Source: Alphaproteobacteria bacterium HGW-Alphaproteobacteria-1 (lineage in GTDB: Bacteria; Pseudomonadota; Alphaproteobacteria; Rhodobacterales; Rhodobacteraceae). From it: a stretch of DNA of 64,000 bases. The stretch lies in contig PHEQ01000003.1 of assembly GCA_002842985.1 (NCBI GenBank), positions 124,001 to 188,000 of the forward strand, written 5' to 3'. The notes below the pieces were generated by a model. It was not told the origin of the DNA. It did no database searches and saw only the letters and a list, made by a program, of their open reading frames with translations. This document shows positions 8,707-17,920 of this stretch, one piece after another (position 1 is the stretch's first letter; each line of letters starts with the position of its first letter). The position numbers were made by a program, and so were the translations under genes.

Positions 8707-8731
8707 GCCTTCGACGAGGGAAAAGACCAAG

Positions 8732-9532
8732 ATGGCACATACCAAGAACCACGATTACCACATTCTGCCCCCTTCCCTCTGGCCGCTTCTGGGCGCGCTG
8801 GCGGGGTTCGTCATGCTGTTCGGGGCGGTTCTGTTTTTCCACGATCATGGACCGTGGATGCTTCTGGCGGGCGTCGTGGGCGTGCTCTACGTCATGTTCG
8901 GCTGGTGGGCCGATGTGGTTCATGAGGGGCAGACGGGCGACCACACGCCGGTGGTGCGGATCGGGCTGCGCTATGGCTTCATCATGTTCATCATGTCCGA
9001 GGTCATGTTCTTTGCCGCCTGGTTCTGGAGCTTCTTCAAGCATGCCATGTATCCGATGGGCGATGCCTCGCCGATGGTGGATGGCGTCTGGCCGCCGGTG
9101 GGGATCGAGACCTTCGACCCCTGGCATCTGCCGCTGATCAACACGCTGATCCTCTTGTGCTCGGGCTGTGCCGCCACCTGGGCGCATCATGCGTTGGTGC
9201 ATGAGAACAACCGCAACGACATGAAATGGGGCCTGATCCTTGCCATTGCGCTGGGCGCGATCTTCACCGTTTTCCAGGCCTATGAATACAGCCATGCGGG
9301 TTTCGGTTTCTCGGGCAATATCTACGGCGCCAATTTCTTCATGGCGACGGGCTTTCACGGCGCGCATGTGGTGATCGGCACGATCTTCCTGTTCGTCTGC
9401 CTGATGCGCACGCTCAGGGGGCATTTCACCCCCGAGCAGCATGTCGGCTTCGAGGCAGCAGCCTGGTATTGGCACTTTGTCGACGTGGTCTGGCTGTTTC
9501 TCTTTGCCGCGGTGTATGTCTGGGGCGGCTGA
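8732..9532 (+). CDS. ctaE: Cytochrome c oxidase subunit III
   Basis: A polytopic 266-residue subunit III of the aa3 oxidase. Family features include the start [20 protein letters not shown], the conserved [14 protein letters not shown] helix and the C-terminal [20 protein letters not shown] helix. It stabilises subunit I and its proton uptake path. It lies 25 bp after ctaG, with an obvious terminator after it. Confidence 0.97.
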   Translation: MAHTKNHDYHILPPSLWPLLGALAGFVMLFGAVLFFHDHGPWMLLAGVVGVLYVMFGWWADVVHEGQTGDHTPVVRIGLRYGFIMFIMSEVMFFAAWFWSFFKHAMYPMGDASPMVDGVWPPVGIETFDPWHLPLINTLILLCSGCAATWAHHALVHENNRNDMKWGLILAIALGAIFTVFQAYEYSHAGFGFSGNIYGANFFMATGFHGAHVVIGTIFLFVCLMRTLRGHFTPEQHVGFEAAAWYWHFVDVVWLFLFAAVYVWGG

Positions 9533-9553
9533 CCGGCGACGCCTGTCAAGCGA

Positions 9554-9577
9554 GAGTATTTTTGGAACGATGAAGAT
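9554..9577 (+). repeat. GAGTATTT intergenic motif, copy 1
   Basis: GAGTATTTTTGGAACGATGA lies directly before the terminator hairpin at 9576. A close relative, GAGTATTTGTGGAACAGTGA, is at 60364-60383 after another hairpin. Confidence 0.5.
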
Positions 9578-9609
9578 GCGGGGGTTTTCCTTCCCCGCAT
9601 TTTCCTTTT
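9576..9609 (+). terminator. Rho-independent terminator after ctaE
   Basis: ATGCGGGG (9576-9583) pairs with CCCCGCAT (9593-9600), followed by TTTCCTTTT. It separates the oxidase subunit genes from the SURF1 gene. Confidence 0.75.
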
Positions 9610-9620
9610 GAAGGCAGGAC

Positions 9621-10304
9621 ATGCGACAGGGCGTTCTTCTACTGCTGATCTTCGGGCTGGCCGGACTGGCGCTGCTTGTCGGGCTGGGTGTCTGGCAGGT
9701 GCAGCGGCTGTCGTGGAAAGAGGGCGTGCTGGCCGAGATCGCCGCGCGGATTTCGGCGGAGCCGGTTGCTCTGCCTGCGCGCGCGACGGAGGCGGATCGC
9801 TATCTGCCGGTGCGGGCAGAGGGGCGCATCGGGGGTCAGGCGCTGCGGGTGCTGGTCAGTCAGAAGCAGGTAGGCGCGGGCTATCGGCTGATTTCGGTGC
9901 TGGAGACAGGCGGGCGGCGGGTGCTGCTTGATCGCGGCATTATCCCGGTGGCGCGCGAGGTGCCCGCACCTCCGGAGGGAGAGATCTTGGTCATCGGCAA
10001 CCTGCACTGGCCGGATGACCGCACAAGCGCGACGCCCGAGAACGATTTGGCGGGCAATATCTGGTTTGCCCGCGATATCGCGCAGATGGCCGGGGTGCTG
10101 GGCACCGAGCCGCTGTTGATCGTCACGCGCGATCTGTCGCCGCCGGAGCGCGGCGTGGTGCCTCTGCCGGTGGACGGGGCCAGCATTCCCAACGATCATC
10201 TCGAATATGCCGTCACATGGTTTTCCTTTGCCCTCATCTGGGCGGTGATCGTGGCGGTTCTCATCCGGCGGCAGATCGGGGCCGCGAAAGGGGTCAGGCC
10301 ATGA
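9621..10304 (+). CDS. SURF1-family cytochrome oxidase assembly protein
   Basis: SURF1 proteins bind haem A and help insert it into subunit I. The 227-residue chain has the expected two-helix topology: an N-terminal helix (residues 5-24), a large periplasmic domain with LGVWQVQRLSWKEGVL and VLLDRGIIPV, and a C-terminal helix (FALIWAVIVAVLI). NDHLEYAVTWFSFAL near the end is characteristic. Its stop overlaps the thrC start by 4 bp. Confidence 0.93.
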   Translation: MRQGVLLLLIFGLAGLALLVGLGVWQVQRLSWKEGVLAEIAARISAEPVALPARATEADRYLPVRAEGRIGGQALRVLVSQKQVGAGYRLISVLETGGRRVLLDRGIIPVAREVPAPPEGEILVIGNLHWPDDRTSATPENDLAGNIWFARDIAQMAGVLGTEPLLIVTRDLSPPERGVVPLPVDGASIPNDHLEYAVTWFSFALIWAVIVAVLIRRQIGAAKGVRP

Positions 10305-11689
10305 AATACATCTCGACGAGGGGCCGCGCGCCCAGCTTGAGCTTTGAAGAGGCGATGCTTACGGGGCTGGCGCGCGATGGCGGGCTCTATCTGCCCGAGC
10401 GCATCCCGGTAATGGCGCCCGACGATATCCGCGCGCTGGAGGGGGTGAGCTATGAGGAGGCCGCGTTCCGTGTGATGTGGCCGTTCATCGGCGATGCCTT
10501 CACGGAGGACCAGTTTCGCGGGATCATCGCACGGGCCTATGCGGGCTTTGGTCATGCGGCGCGGGCACCGCTCACGCAGCTTGCGCCGGGGCATTTCCTG
10601 CTGGAGCTGTTCCACGGGCCGACGCTGGCGTTCAAGGATTTCGCCATGCAGCTCATCGGGCAGATGTTTGAGTTTTCGCTCAAGCGGTCGGGCAAACGCG
10701 TGAGCATCGTGGGCGCGACAAGCGGTGATACCGGCTCGGCGGCGATCGAGGCGTTTCGCGGCCTGGATGCGGTGGATGTGTTCATCCTCTATCCGCATGG
10801 CCGCGTCTCGGAGGTGCAGCGGCGGCAGATGACGACGCCGGTCGAGAGCAATGTCTATGCGCTGGCGATTGACGGGCATTTCGACGATGCCCAAGCGCGT
10901 GTGAAGGACATGTTCAATGATTTCGAGTTCCGCGACAGTGTGCGGCTGGCGGGTGTCAACAGCATCAACTGGGCGCGGGTGCTGGCGCAGGTGGTGTATT
11001 ATTTCACCTCTGCCGTCAGCCTTGGGGCACCCGATCGCAAGGTCAGTTTCACTGTGCCAACGGGCAATTTCGGTGACGTTTTCGCAGGCTATATCGCGCG
11101 GCGCATGGGCCTGCCCATCGACCGGCTGGTGGTGGCGACCAATCAGAACGACATCCTGCATCGCTGTCTGAGCAGTGGCGCGTATCGCCCTGACGGCGTG
11201 ATCCCGTCGATCAGCCCGTCGATGGACATTCAGGTGAGTTCCAACTTCGAGCGCGCGCTTTACTATGCCTACGGACAGGATGGCGGCGCGGTGGCGCAGG
11301 TGATGGATGAGTTGAAGGACGGCGGGTTCTCGGTCAGTCAGGGCGCGCTTGAGGCCTTGCGCGAGGTGTTTGATTCGGACCGCTGCGACGAGGATGCAAC
11401 GCGCGCCACGATCCGGCGAACATGGGACGACACCGGCGAATTGCTCTGTCCTCATAGCGCCGTAGGCGTGCATGTGGCCGAGGCGCATCGCCGCCCCGGT
11501 GTGCCGATGATCACGTTGGCCACGGCGCATCCCGCCAAGTTTCCGGCGGCGGTGGAGGAGGCAAGCGGCATCCACCCCCCCTTGCCCGAGCGCATGGCAG
11601 ACCTGTATGAGCGGGAGGAGCGCGTGACGCGGGTGGATAATGACCTGAGCGCCATCGAAACATTGATCAAGGAACGGATCGCCAATTGA
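10301..11689 (+). CDS. thrC: Threonine synthase
   Basis: A PLP enzyme converting O-phosphohomoserine to threonine, 462 residues long. It begins MKYISTRGRAPSLSFEEA, the standard start of the long-form enzyme. The PLP lysine lies in TLAFKDFAMQ near residue 112, and ATSGDTGSAAIEAF, PTGNFGDVFAGYIA and ATAHPAKFP are conserved. I chose ATG 10301 over upstream starts because it restores the family N-terminus and overlaps the SURF1 stop by 4 bp. Coupling of thrC and the following M16 peptidase to the oxidase genes is common in roseobacters. Confidence 0.96.
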   Translation: MKYISTRGRAPSLSFEEAMLTGLARDGGLYLPERIPVMAPDDIRALEGVSYEEAAFRVMWPFIGDAFTEDQFRGIIARAYAGFGHAARAPLTQLAPGHFLLELFHGPTLAFKDFAMQLIGQMFEFSLKRSGKRVSIVGATSGDTGSAAIEAFRGLDAVDVFILYPHGRVSEVQRRQMTTPVESNVYALAIDGHFDDAQARVKDMFNDFEFRDSVRLAGVNSINWARVLAQVVYYFTSAVSLGAPDRKVSFTVPTGNFGDVFAGYIARRMGLPIDRLVVATNQNDILHRCLSSGAYRPDGVIPSISPSMDIQVSSNFERALYYAYGQDGGAVAQVMDELKDGGFSVSQGALEALREVFDSDRCDEDATRATIRRTWDDTGELLCPHSAVGVHVAEAHRRPGVPMITLATAHPAKFPAAVEEASGIHPPLPERMADLYEREERVTRVDNDLSAIETLIKERIAN

Positions 11690-12948
11690 GTGTCAATCTG
11701 ACAACCCTTTCCAACGGATTCCGCATCGTCTCGGAGGCCATGCCGGGGCTGCAATCGGCGGCTGTGGGCATCTGGGTGCTGGCAGGCGCGCGCCACGAGG
11801 AGGCGAGCCAGAACGGCATCGCGCATTTCCTTGAACACATGGCTTTCAAGGGCACGGCGCGGCGCAGCGCATTGGAAATCGCCGAGGCGATCGAGGATGT
11901 GGGCGGTTATATCAACGCCTATACCAGCCGCGAGGTGACGGCCTATTACGCGCGTATCCTCAAGGATGACGTGCCGCTCGCCGTCGATGTGCTGGCCGAT
12001 ATCCTGCGCAACCCGGCCTTTGACGCGCGCGAGATCGAGGTAGAGCGCGGCGTGATCCTGCAGGAGATCGGGCAGGCGCTCGATACGCCCGACGACATCA
12101 TCTTCGACTGGTTGCAGGAGCGCGCCTATCCTGACCATCCGCTCGGCCGCACGATCCTGGGTGCGGAGGAGCGGGTGCGCGCCTTCGCACGGCCCGATCT
12201 GGAAGGGTTCGTGGACCGACATTACCGGCCCGGGCAGATGGTGCTGGCGGCGGCGGGGGCGGTGGATCACGCAGCCCTGGTCCGGATGGCCGAGGAGATG
12301 TTCGGCGACATGTTGCCCGCGCCGTCGGTGGAGCCGCCGCGCGCCCGTTTCGAAGGCGGCGAGATGCGGCGGGAAAAGGCTTTGGAGCAGGCGCATTTTG
12401 CGCTGGCCTTCGAGTCGCCCGACTACGCCCATGAGGATATTCACGCAGCACAAATCTATGCCTCGGCGCTGGGTGGGTCGATGTCCTCGCGGCTGTTCCA
12501 GGAGGTGCGCGAGCGGCGGGGGCTGTGTTACACGATCTTTGCGCAAGGCGGGGCCTATGCGGACACGGGCATGATGACGATCTATGCGGGCACATCTGCC
12601 GGACAGATGGCCGAGCTTGCCCATGTCACCATCGACGAAATGAAGCGTGCGGCCGATGACATGAGCGCGGCAGAGGTGGAGCGCGCGCGCGCGCAGATGA
12701 AGGCAGGGCTTCTGATGGGGCTCGAGAGCCCGTCAAGCCGCGCCGAGCGGCTGGCGCGGATGTTGCAGATCTGGGGCCGGGTTCCGGACCTGTCCGAGGT
12801 GGTCGAGCGCATCGACGCGGTGAGCCTGGCCGATGTGCGGCGCGTGGCCGAAACCACGGTGGCGCAGGCGCCTGCCGCGCTTGCGCTTTACGGGCCGGTG
12901 GCGGGCGCGCCGGACCTGGCGAGCCTTGATGCGAGGCGCGCGGCCTGA
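11686..12948 (+). CDS. M16-family zinc metallopeptidase (processing-peptidase-like)
   Basis: A 420-residue member of the pitrilysin/mitochondrial-processing-peptidase family. The inverted zinc motif HFLEH is at residues 47-51, and the downstream glutamate region EVERGVILQEIG is at residues 118-129. The C-terminal half contains the conserved SSRLFQEVRERRGLCYTIFAQ segment. It uses a TTG start overlapping the thrC stop; no better in-frame start exists. The natural substrate of the bacterial enzyme is not known from the sequence. Confidence 0.92.
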   Translation: MSVNLTTLSNGFRIVSEAMPGLQSAAVGIWVLAGARHEEASQNGIAHFLEHMAFKGTARRSALEIAEAIEDVGGYINAYTSREVTAYYARILKDDVPLAVDVLADILRNPAFDAREIEVERGVILQEIGQALDTPDDIIFDWLQERAYPDHPLGRTILGAEERVRAFARPDLEGFVDRHYRPGQMVLAAAGAVDHAALVRMAEEMFGDMLPAPSVEPPRARFEGGEMRREKALEQAHFALAFESPDYAHEDIHAAQIYASALGGSMSSRLFQEVRERRGLCYTIFAQGGAYADTGMMTIYAGTSAGQMAELAHVTIDEMKRAADDMSAAEVERARAQMKAGLLMGLESPSSRAERLARMLQIWGRVPDLSEVVERIDAVSLADVRRVAETTVAQAPAALALYGPVAGAPDLASLDARRAA

Positions 12949-13535
12949 TGCTGCTCTTGCCACGCCGGAAGGTCAGGATCGAGACCGAGCGTCTGACCCT
13001 GCGCCCGCCGGCGATGGCCGATTATCGAGACTGGAGCGGGCTGCGCGCCGAGAGCGTCGATTTCCTGACCCCGTGGGAGCCTGCCTGGGCCGCCGACCAC
13101 CTGTCGCGCAAGGGGTTTTCCAACCGGGTCTGGTGGGCGCAGCGCGCGATTGCGGGCGGCACGGCCCTGCCGCTCTTCCTGACCCGGCGCGAGGACCGCA
13201 CGCTTCTGGGGGCGATCACGCTCGATAATATCAGGCGGGGTCCGGCGCAATCGGGCACGCTTGGCTACTGGATCGGGGCGCGCCACGCCCGGCAGGGCTA
13301 TATGCGCGAGGCGATCGCGGGGGTGTTGCACCACGCCTATGAGCGGCTTGACCTCAGCCGTTTGGAGGCCGCCTGCCTGCCGGAAAACCATGCCTCGCGG
13401 GGGTTGCTGGAAAGTTGCGGGTTCAAGTACGAGGGCGTCGCGCAAAGCTATCTCCAGATCAACGGGCGCTGGCGGACGCATGTCCTCTATGCGGCGCTGC
13501 GGGTGGATCGGCGCGGGCGGACCGGGGCGGGGTGA
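12948..13535 (+). CDS. GNAT N-acetyltransferase, RimJ/RimL type
   Basis: A 195-residue acetyltransferase beginning with VRIETERLTLRPPAMADY, typical of RimJ-like enzymes. The acetyl-CoA binding segment is GARHARQGYMREAI (Q/RxxGxG/A-like), followed by RLEAACLPENHASRGLLESCGFKYEG. RimJ acetylates the N-terminus of ribosomal protein S5, but related proteins use other substrates. The ATG overlaps the peptidase stop (TGATG), making it the last gene of the run. Confidence 0.85.
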   Translation: MLLLPRRKVRIETERLTLRPPAMADYRDWSGLRAESVDFLTPWEPAWAADHLSRKGFSNRVWWAQRAIAGGTALPLFLTRREDRTLLGAITLDNIRRGPAQSGTLGYWIGARHARQGYMREAIAGVLHHAYERLDLSRLEAACLPENHASRGLLESCGFKYEGVAQSYLQINGRWRTHVLYAALRVDRRGRTGAG

Positions 13536-13627
13536 GGGTGGGACCGGGGTTTTCGCCGTCTGTCACGGTCGGCACCTGACCTTGCGAAAAACCGTGCTAT
13601 TCTCCTCGGGACAAGAGGAGACGCGCC

Positions 13628-14458
13628 ATGACCCGACTTGCCCTTGCCCTTGCCCTCACCCTTATCGTCCTGTCCGCACCCGTTTTCGCACAAGACCGCC
13701 GCCCGAGCCATTGCATCGCCGTCGCCCGGAGCACGCCGGGGATGGACTACCTGCACAAGGCCAGTTTTCGCGCACCCATGCCGGAGTTCACGGTGCGAAT
13801 CCGGTATGTTAGCCATGCCAGTTTCCTCATCCTTGGGGGGGGGCTTTCGGCGGTGACGGATTATGCGGGGTTTCTCGGCAGTGCCGATTTCATCCCCGAT
13901 ATCGTCACCATGAACCACGCCCATTCCACCCATTTCACCGCCGATCCAGATCCGCGCATTCCGCATGTGCTGCGCGGTTGGGGTCCGTTCGGGGAAGGGG
14001 TTGAGCATCATCTCGATCTGGGCACCATGCTGGTGCGCAACGTGCCGACCGATATCCGGCTGGGCGAGACCGGACGCGAGCGCAATGGCAATTCGATCTT
14101 CGTTTTCGAGAGCGAGGGGTTGTGCATCGCTCACCTGGGCCATCTGCATCACGAGCCCACGGACGAACAATATGCCGCAATCGGTCGCATGGATGTGGTG
14201 ATGGTGCCGGTCGATGGCGGCTATACAATGGCGGTGGACAGCATGATCAACGTCATGCGCCGGGTAAAGGCAAGCGTCATTCTGCCGATGCACTGGTTCA
14301 CGGACATGACGTTGGACCGGTTCCTGCGCGGGATGGAGGAAGAGGGGTTCGCGATCGAGCGGCCCGGCACGAATGAAGTCGAGGTGTCGCTGCGCACGCT
14401 GCCCGAGCGGCCCACCGTGATCGCGCTGCGGCCCGCCTGGCTGCGCGACGACGAGTAG
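13628..14458 (+). CDS. Exported metallo-beta-lactamase-fold protein
   Basis: A 276-residue protein with a signal peptide (residues 1-22, ending SAPVFA) and a metallo-beta-lactamase fold. Visible landmarks are RIRYVSHASFLI, then TMNHAHSTHFT in place of the HxHxDH metal motif, HLGHLHHEP, MVPVDGGYTM and VILPMHWFTD. The Asp of HxHxDH is replaced by Thr (HAHSTH), so metal binding may differ from the classic enzymes. Substrate is unknown; the nearest described relatives are UlaG-like or general periplasmic hydrolases. It starts at ATG 13628 after AGAGGAGA. A weak promoter-like CTGACC / TATTCT pair lies about 40 bp upstream. Confidence 0.8.
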   Translation: MTRLALALALTLIVLSAPVFAQDRRPSHCIAVARSTPGMDYLHKASFRAPMPEFTVRIRYVSHASFLILGGGLSAVTDYAGFLGSADFIPDIVTMNHAHSTHFTADPDPRIPHVLRGWGPFGEGVEHHLDLGTMLVRNVPTDIRLGETGRERNGNSIFVFESEGLCIAHLGHLHHEPTDEQYAAIGRMDVVMVPVDGGYTMAVDSMINVMRRVKASVILPMHWFTDMTLDRFLRGMEEEGFAIERPGTNEVEVSLRTLPERPTVIALRPAWLRDDE

Positions 14459-14461
14459 CCA

Positions 14462-14968
14462 TCAACCGGGGCGCGGCACGGCGAAAAGGCCAAGCTCGCG
14501 TGCAGTGTCGAGTGCAAGAATGTCGCTGTCGAGACCGTTTGCGGCCTGATGGCGCCGAATGGCGGCCCGCGTGCGCGGATCGAGCGTGCCGGTTACGGGG
14601 CCGCGATACTTGCCCCGCACGGCAAGCGCGCGCTGCACCGAGGCGATGAACCGGGGCGTCATCACCTCCGCGCAGGGTGTTTCGATCCAGCGCACCTGCC
14701 GTTCGCTGACAATGACCTGCCGGGTTTCGGTGGTATAGCGCGCGGGCGCGACGATCTGGCCGCCCGCGCCGTAGATGGGCGGCGCAATCTCGATCTGTTC
14801 GGTCACGGTCTCGATCACCGCCGGGGAAACCTCCTTGCCCCAGCAGGTGCCGGGTGGGGCACCGGGCGGGGCCTCGGTCAGATCGGCGGGCGCACGGGCC
14901 ACGGGGGCCTGTGGCGCACAGGCCGTAAGGATGAGCGCGGTGAGGACGGGGAGAAGCAGGCGGGGCAT
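14462..14968 (-). CDS. Lipoprotein with peptidoglycan-binding-like C-terminus
   Basis: A 168-residue outer-membrane or periplasmic lipoprotein: the lipobox LTAC places the acylated cysteine at about residue 17. Residues 20-45 are Pro/Ala-rich. The C-terminal 60 residues (SVQRALAVRGKYRGPVTG and TRAAIRRHQAANGL) match the helical peptidoglycan-binding repeat, which suggests attachment to the cell wall. It is convergent with the MBL-fold gene, 3 bp apart. I do not recognise a specific function. Confidence 0.75.
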   Translation of the reverse strand: MPRLLLPVLTALILTACAPQAPVARAPADLTEAPPGAPPGTCWGKEVSPAVIETVTEQIEIAPPIYGAGGQIVAPARYTTETRQVIVSERQVRWIETPCAEVMTPRFIASVQRALAVRGKYRGPVTGTLDPRTRAAIRRHQAANGLDSDILALDTARELGLFAVPRPG

Positions 14969-15142
14969 GACGGGTTCACGGCGCTCGATCTGGTTGCGCA
15001 GACCCTAGGCCGCGCGCGCCTTTGGGGCAAGCGGCACGCGCGCGCCGCGTGATACAAAGCCGTTACGGTTCTTACATCCTGCCGTCATCTAGCCGCACTA
15101 CCACACCCGCGATTGCTTTCTCAAACCTGGGTGGGCTTTCCG

Positions 15143-17233
15143 ATGGCCTTTACGCTTCAACTGCTCCATGCCAGCGATCTTGAAGGCGGCGTCGCCGCGC
15201 TCGAGAACGCGCCGAACTTTGCCGCGATCGTCGATACGCTGGAAGACACGTTCGCCAATACGCTGCTGATCTCGGCGGGCGACAACTTCATTCCCGGGCC
15301 GTTCTTCTCGACAGCGGCCGATCCGTCGCTTGCCCCGGTGCTGAGCGATGCCTTCATACGGTTCGTGACCGAGGTGCAGGGTGTCGAGTTGGGCGAGGTC
15401 AATGTGAACCTCGGCGCGGGCGTGGGCCGCGTGGACGTCACGATCATGAACGTGCTCGGCTTTGACGCCTCCGGGCTTGGCAATCACGAGTTCGACGCGG
15501 GCACCAACGCGCTTGGTGGTCTGATCAACGCGTCGGGCAGCGGTGGCACGATCGGCTGGACCGGTGCGCTCTTTCCCTATCTGTCCTCGAATATCGACTT
15601 TTCGGGCGACGGGTCTCTCGGGCGGCTCTTCACCGACGAGATCCTCGATGCCGAAAGCTTTGCCGAATCGGTCGCTGACCTCGCGGCGGGCAACATCGGA
15701 CCTGCTATCGCGCCCGCGACCATCGTCGATGTGAATGGCGAGATGGTCGGGATCGTCGGGGCCACGACCCAGATCATCCAGAGCATTTCCTCCACCGGCG
15801 GCATTCAGGAAACCACCGGCGGTGCGACCGACATGGCGGCGCTGGCCGCCGCGATCCAGCCGCAGATCGACGCGCTGATCTCTGCGGGCGCGAACAAGAT
15901 CATCCTGACCTCGCATCTCCAGCAGATCGCGCTGGAAAAGGAACTGGCCGGGCTGCTCGACGGGGTGGATATCATCATCGCGGGCGGATCGAGCACGCTT
16001 CAGGCGGATGCCGGGGACCGGCTGCGCGACGGGGACACGGCGCGCGAGGGCTATCCGTTCCTGACCACGGATGCAGGCGGCAATCCGGTCGCCATCGTCT
16101 CGACCGACGAGGAATACAGCTATGTCGGACGTCTGGTCGTCGAGTTTGACGAAAACGGCGTTCTGATCGTCGAGTCGATCGACGCAAACGTATCGGGGGC
16201 CTTTGCCACCGATACGCAAGGGGTGCTGGACGTGACCGGCGCGGACACGCTGGAAGAGGCGTTCGAGGGCTCGGTCCGGGCACAGATCGTGCAGGACCTG
16301 ACCGCCGCCGTGGGGGCCATCGTCGCGGCCGCCGATGCCGTGATCTTCGGCGATCATGACGTGTTCCTCGACGGGCGCCGCGAGACGGCGCGCACCGAGG
16401 AAAGCAACCTTGGCAACCTGACCGCCGACGCCAATCTCGAGGCGGCGCGCGCGACCGATGACACGGTGATGGTCTCGTTCAAGAACGGCGGCGGTATCCG
16501 CGCCGAAATCGGATCGTCCACCGATACCGGCACCAACGCAGGCGACGGGCAGATTTCTCAGCTCGATATCCAGAACGCGCTGCGTTTCGATAACCAGTTG
16601 ATCATGGTGTCGCTGACGCCCGAGGGTCTGTTGATGATCCTCGAACACGGCGTGGCGGCGACCAATACCGCCGTCGGCGCGACGCCGGGCCGGTTCTTCC
16701 AGATCGGCGGGCTGCGCGTCAGCTTTGACGAGACCGCCCCGGCGCAGCGCCTCGTGACCGACGACAGCGGGCGTTACGTGGTCGATCCCGAAACCGGGAT
16801 GCCTGCGGTGGATGTGGCGGGCGGGCGTATCCAGACCATCGCGCTTGTGGATCCCGAAACCGGCGACGATCAGATCTGGGGCGCTGCGGGCGCTGACAGC
16901 CTTTCGGGCGGCGTGGGCAACGACATACTCGGCGGCGGCACCGGGTCTGATACCATCGACGGCGGGGCCGGGTCGGACACGATGTGGGGCGGCGCGGGGG
17001 CGGATGTGTTCGTGTTCTCTGATGTCGAGGCAGGTGATCTTGATCTGGTGCAGGACTTCGAACTGGGTGTGGACCTTATCCGCATCGAGACCGGCGGGGC
17101 CTCTCTGGGCTTTGGCGATCTCGGGCTTGCCGATGTCGGCGGCGTGGCCGAGTTCACGCTGGGCGGGGCAACCGTGCGCCTTGTGGGACTGACCGCAGCC
17201 GAAATCGGGGCAGACAGCTTCGACTTTGTCTGA
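15143..17233 (+). CDS. RTX-tailed secreted 5'-nucleotidase/metallophosphatase
   Basis: A protein of about 696 residues without a signal peptide. The N-terminal part is a calcineurin-like metallophosphoesterase (LLHASDLEGG, ISAGDNFIPG, GLGNHEFDAG). It is followed by a 5'-nucleotidase C-terminal domain (EESNLGNLTADANLE, SFKNGGGIRAE, NALRFDNQLIMVSLTPEG). Near residues 570-625 come RTX nonapeptides (GAAGADSLSGGVGNDILGGG and GGAGSDTMWGGAGADVF) that bind calcium, and a final ADVFVFSD-type domain. This layout implies type I secretion and release of phosphate from extracellular nucleotides. ATG 15143 was chosen over the TTG at 15113 because the domain begins immediately after it. The second-site HSH motif reads GGSST, a divergence to note. 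Confidence 0.88.
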   Translation: MAFTLQLLHASDLEGGVAALENAPNFAAIVDTLEDTFANTLLISAGDNFIPGPFFSTAADPSLAPVLSDAFIRFVTEVQGVELGEVNVNLGAGVGRVDVTIMNVLGFDASGLGNHEFDAGTNALGGLINASGSGGTIGWTGALFPYLSSNIDFSGDGSLGRLFTDEILDAESFAESVADLAAGNIGPAIAPATIVDVNGEMVGIVGATTQIIQSISSTGGIQETTGGATDMAALAAAIQPQIDALISAGANKIILTSHLQQIALEKELAGLLDGVDIIIAGGSSTLQADAGDRLRDGDTAREGYPFLTTDAGGNPVAIVSTDEEYSYVGRLVVEFDENGVLIVESIDANVSGAFATDTQGVLDVTGADTLEEAFEGSVRAQIVQDLTAAVGAIVAAADAVIFGDHDVFLDGRRETARTEESNLGNLTADANLEAARATDDTVMVSFKNGGGIRAEIGSSTDTGTNAGDGQISQLDIQNALRFDNQLIMVSLTPEGLLMILEHGVAATNTAVGATPGRFFQIGGLRVSFDETAPAQRLVTDDSGRYVVDPETGMPAVDVAGGRIQTIALVDPETGDDQIWGAAGADSLSGGVGNDILGGGTGSDTIDGGAGSDTMWGGAGADVFVFSDVEAGDLDLVQDFELGVDLIRIETGGASLGFGDLGLADVGGVAEFTLGGATVRLVGLTAAEIGADSFDFV

Positions 17234-17247
17234 CACGTGTCAGCAAT

Positions 17248-17284
17248 GTAAAAGCCCCGGGCCAGCCGTGCCGGGGGCTTTTAC
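17248..17284. terminator. Strong bidirectional terminator
   Basis: GTAAAAGCCCCGG (17248-17260) pairs with CCGGGGGCTTTTAC (17271-17284), with A and T runs on either side, between the nucleotidase gene and a reverse-strand secreted-protein gene. Confidence 0.85.
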
Positions 17285-17302
17285 ATTACGTATGCGGACG
17301 GA

Positions 17303-17794
17303 TCAGGGTTTGTCGCCGATCTCGCCGGTGAGCGTGAAGAGGCGCTTGGGTCCTTCTGCGGCCTCGATCCTGAGCGCGCCCACGCCGCGCTTGCCTTCGA
17401 ACTGGCCGGTGCCGTTCACAAGTTCCCAAAAGCCGTCATCGTGCAGCTCGGGTTTGTCCGCGCCCGCCATGAACACGGCGCGCACGGTGAATTTGACGAT
17501 GGCCACATCGCCGTTTTCCGCCTCGAAGCGCAGATAGCCGCGCGGATCGCCGCCCATGGGTGGCTGGATGTCGTGCCAGCCGAATTCGGTAACCTTGGCC
17601 CCGGCAAGCACACCCTCGCCTTCGGATACGCCTTCGCGGCGCACGGCGAGGACGAAGTGCGGCGTGCCATCGCCCATCTCGAAGCGCATCTGCTCCTGCG
17701 GGTCGAGAACGGTGGTGACGCTGACGGGGGCGGCGATGGCGGTGCTGCCCATGAGCATGAGGCCAGCGGCGCCGAGAAAACGGGTGAAAGGCAT
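17303..17794 (-). CDS. Secreted hypothetical protein
   Basis: A 163-residue exported protein with a signal peptide of about 22 residues (ending STAIAA). The mature part is beta-rich and acidic, with no motif I recognise. The longer frame would start at 17896, but ATG 17794 has a good AGGGAG binding site and gives a clean signal peptide. Its C-terminus (GTGQFEGKRGVGALRI) resembles lipocalin-like or allene-oxide-cyclase-like barrel ends, but I would not assign that. It is convergent with the nucleotidase gene and downstream of petR on the same strand. Confidence 0.75.
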   Translation of the reverse strand: MPFTRFLGAAGLMLMGSTAIAAPVSVTTVLDPQEQMRFEMGDGTPHFVLAVRREGVSEGEGVLAGAKVTEFGWHDIQPPMGGDPRGYLRFEAENGDVAIVKFTVRAVFMAGADKPELHDDGFWELVNGTGQFEGKRGVGALRIEAAEGPKRLFTLTGEIGDKP

Positions 17795-17920
17795 GTGGGG
17801 ACACTCCCTGAAAATGATATCCGCCCAATTCGGGCAGTGACAGGAATATGTTCCACATAGCGAATCAAAACCGGGAAAACATCCCGGTTCCGTCACATTG
17901 TCGTGTCTGAATGTGTCGCG

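Noticed and set aside
15143-17233. GGSST in place of GHSH in the nucleotidase as proof of inactivity
   Set aside because: RTX-type and related extracellular nucleotidases vary here, and the other metal motifs (SAGDN, GNHEFD) are intact, so loss of activity cannot be claimed.
15098-17236. 712-codon reverse-strand frame opposite the RTX nucleotidase
   Set aside because: It is the antisense shadow of a real high-GC gene: no family motif, His/Arg/Asp-rich composition, and the forward frame has clear phosphatase and RTX motifs.
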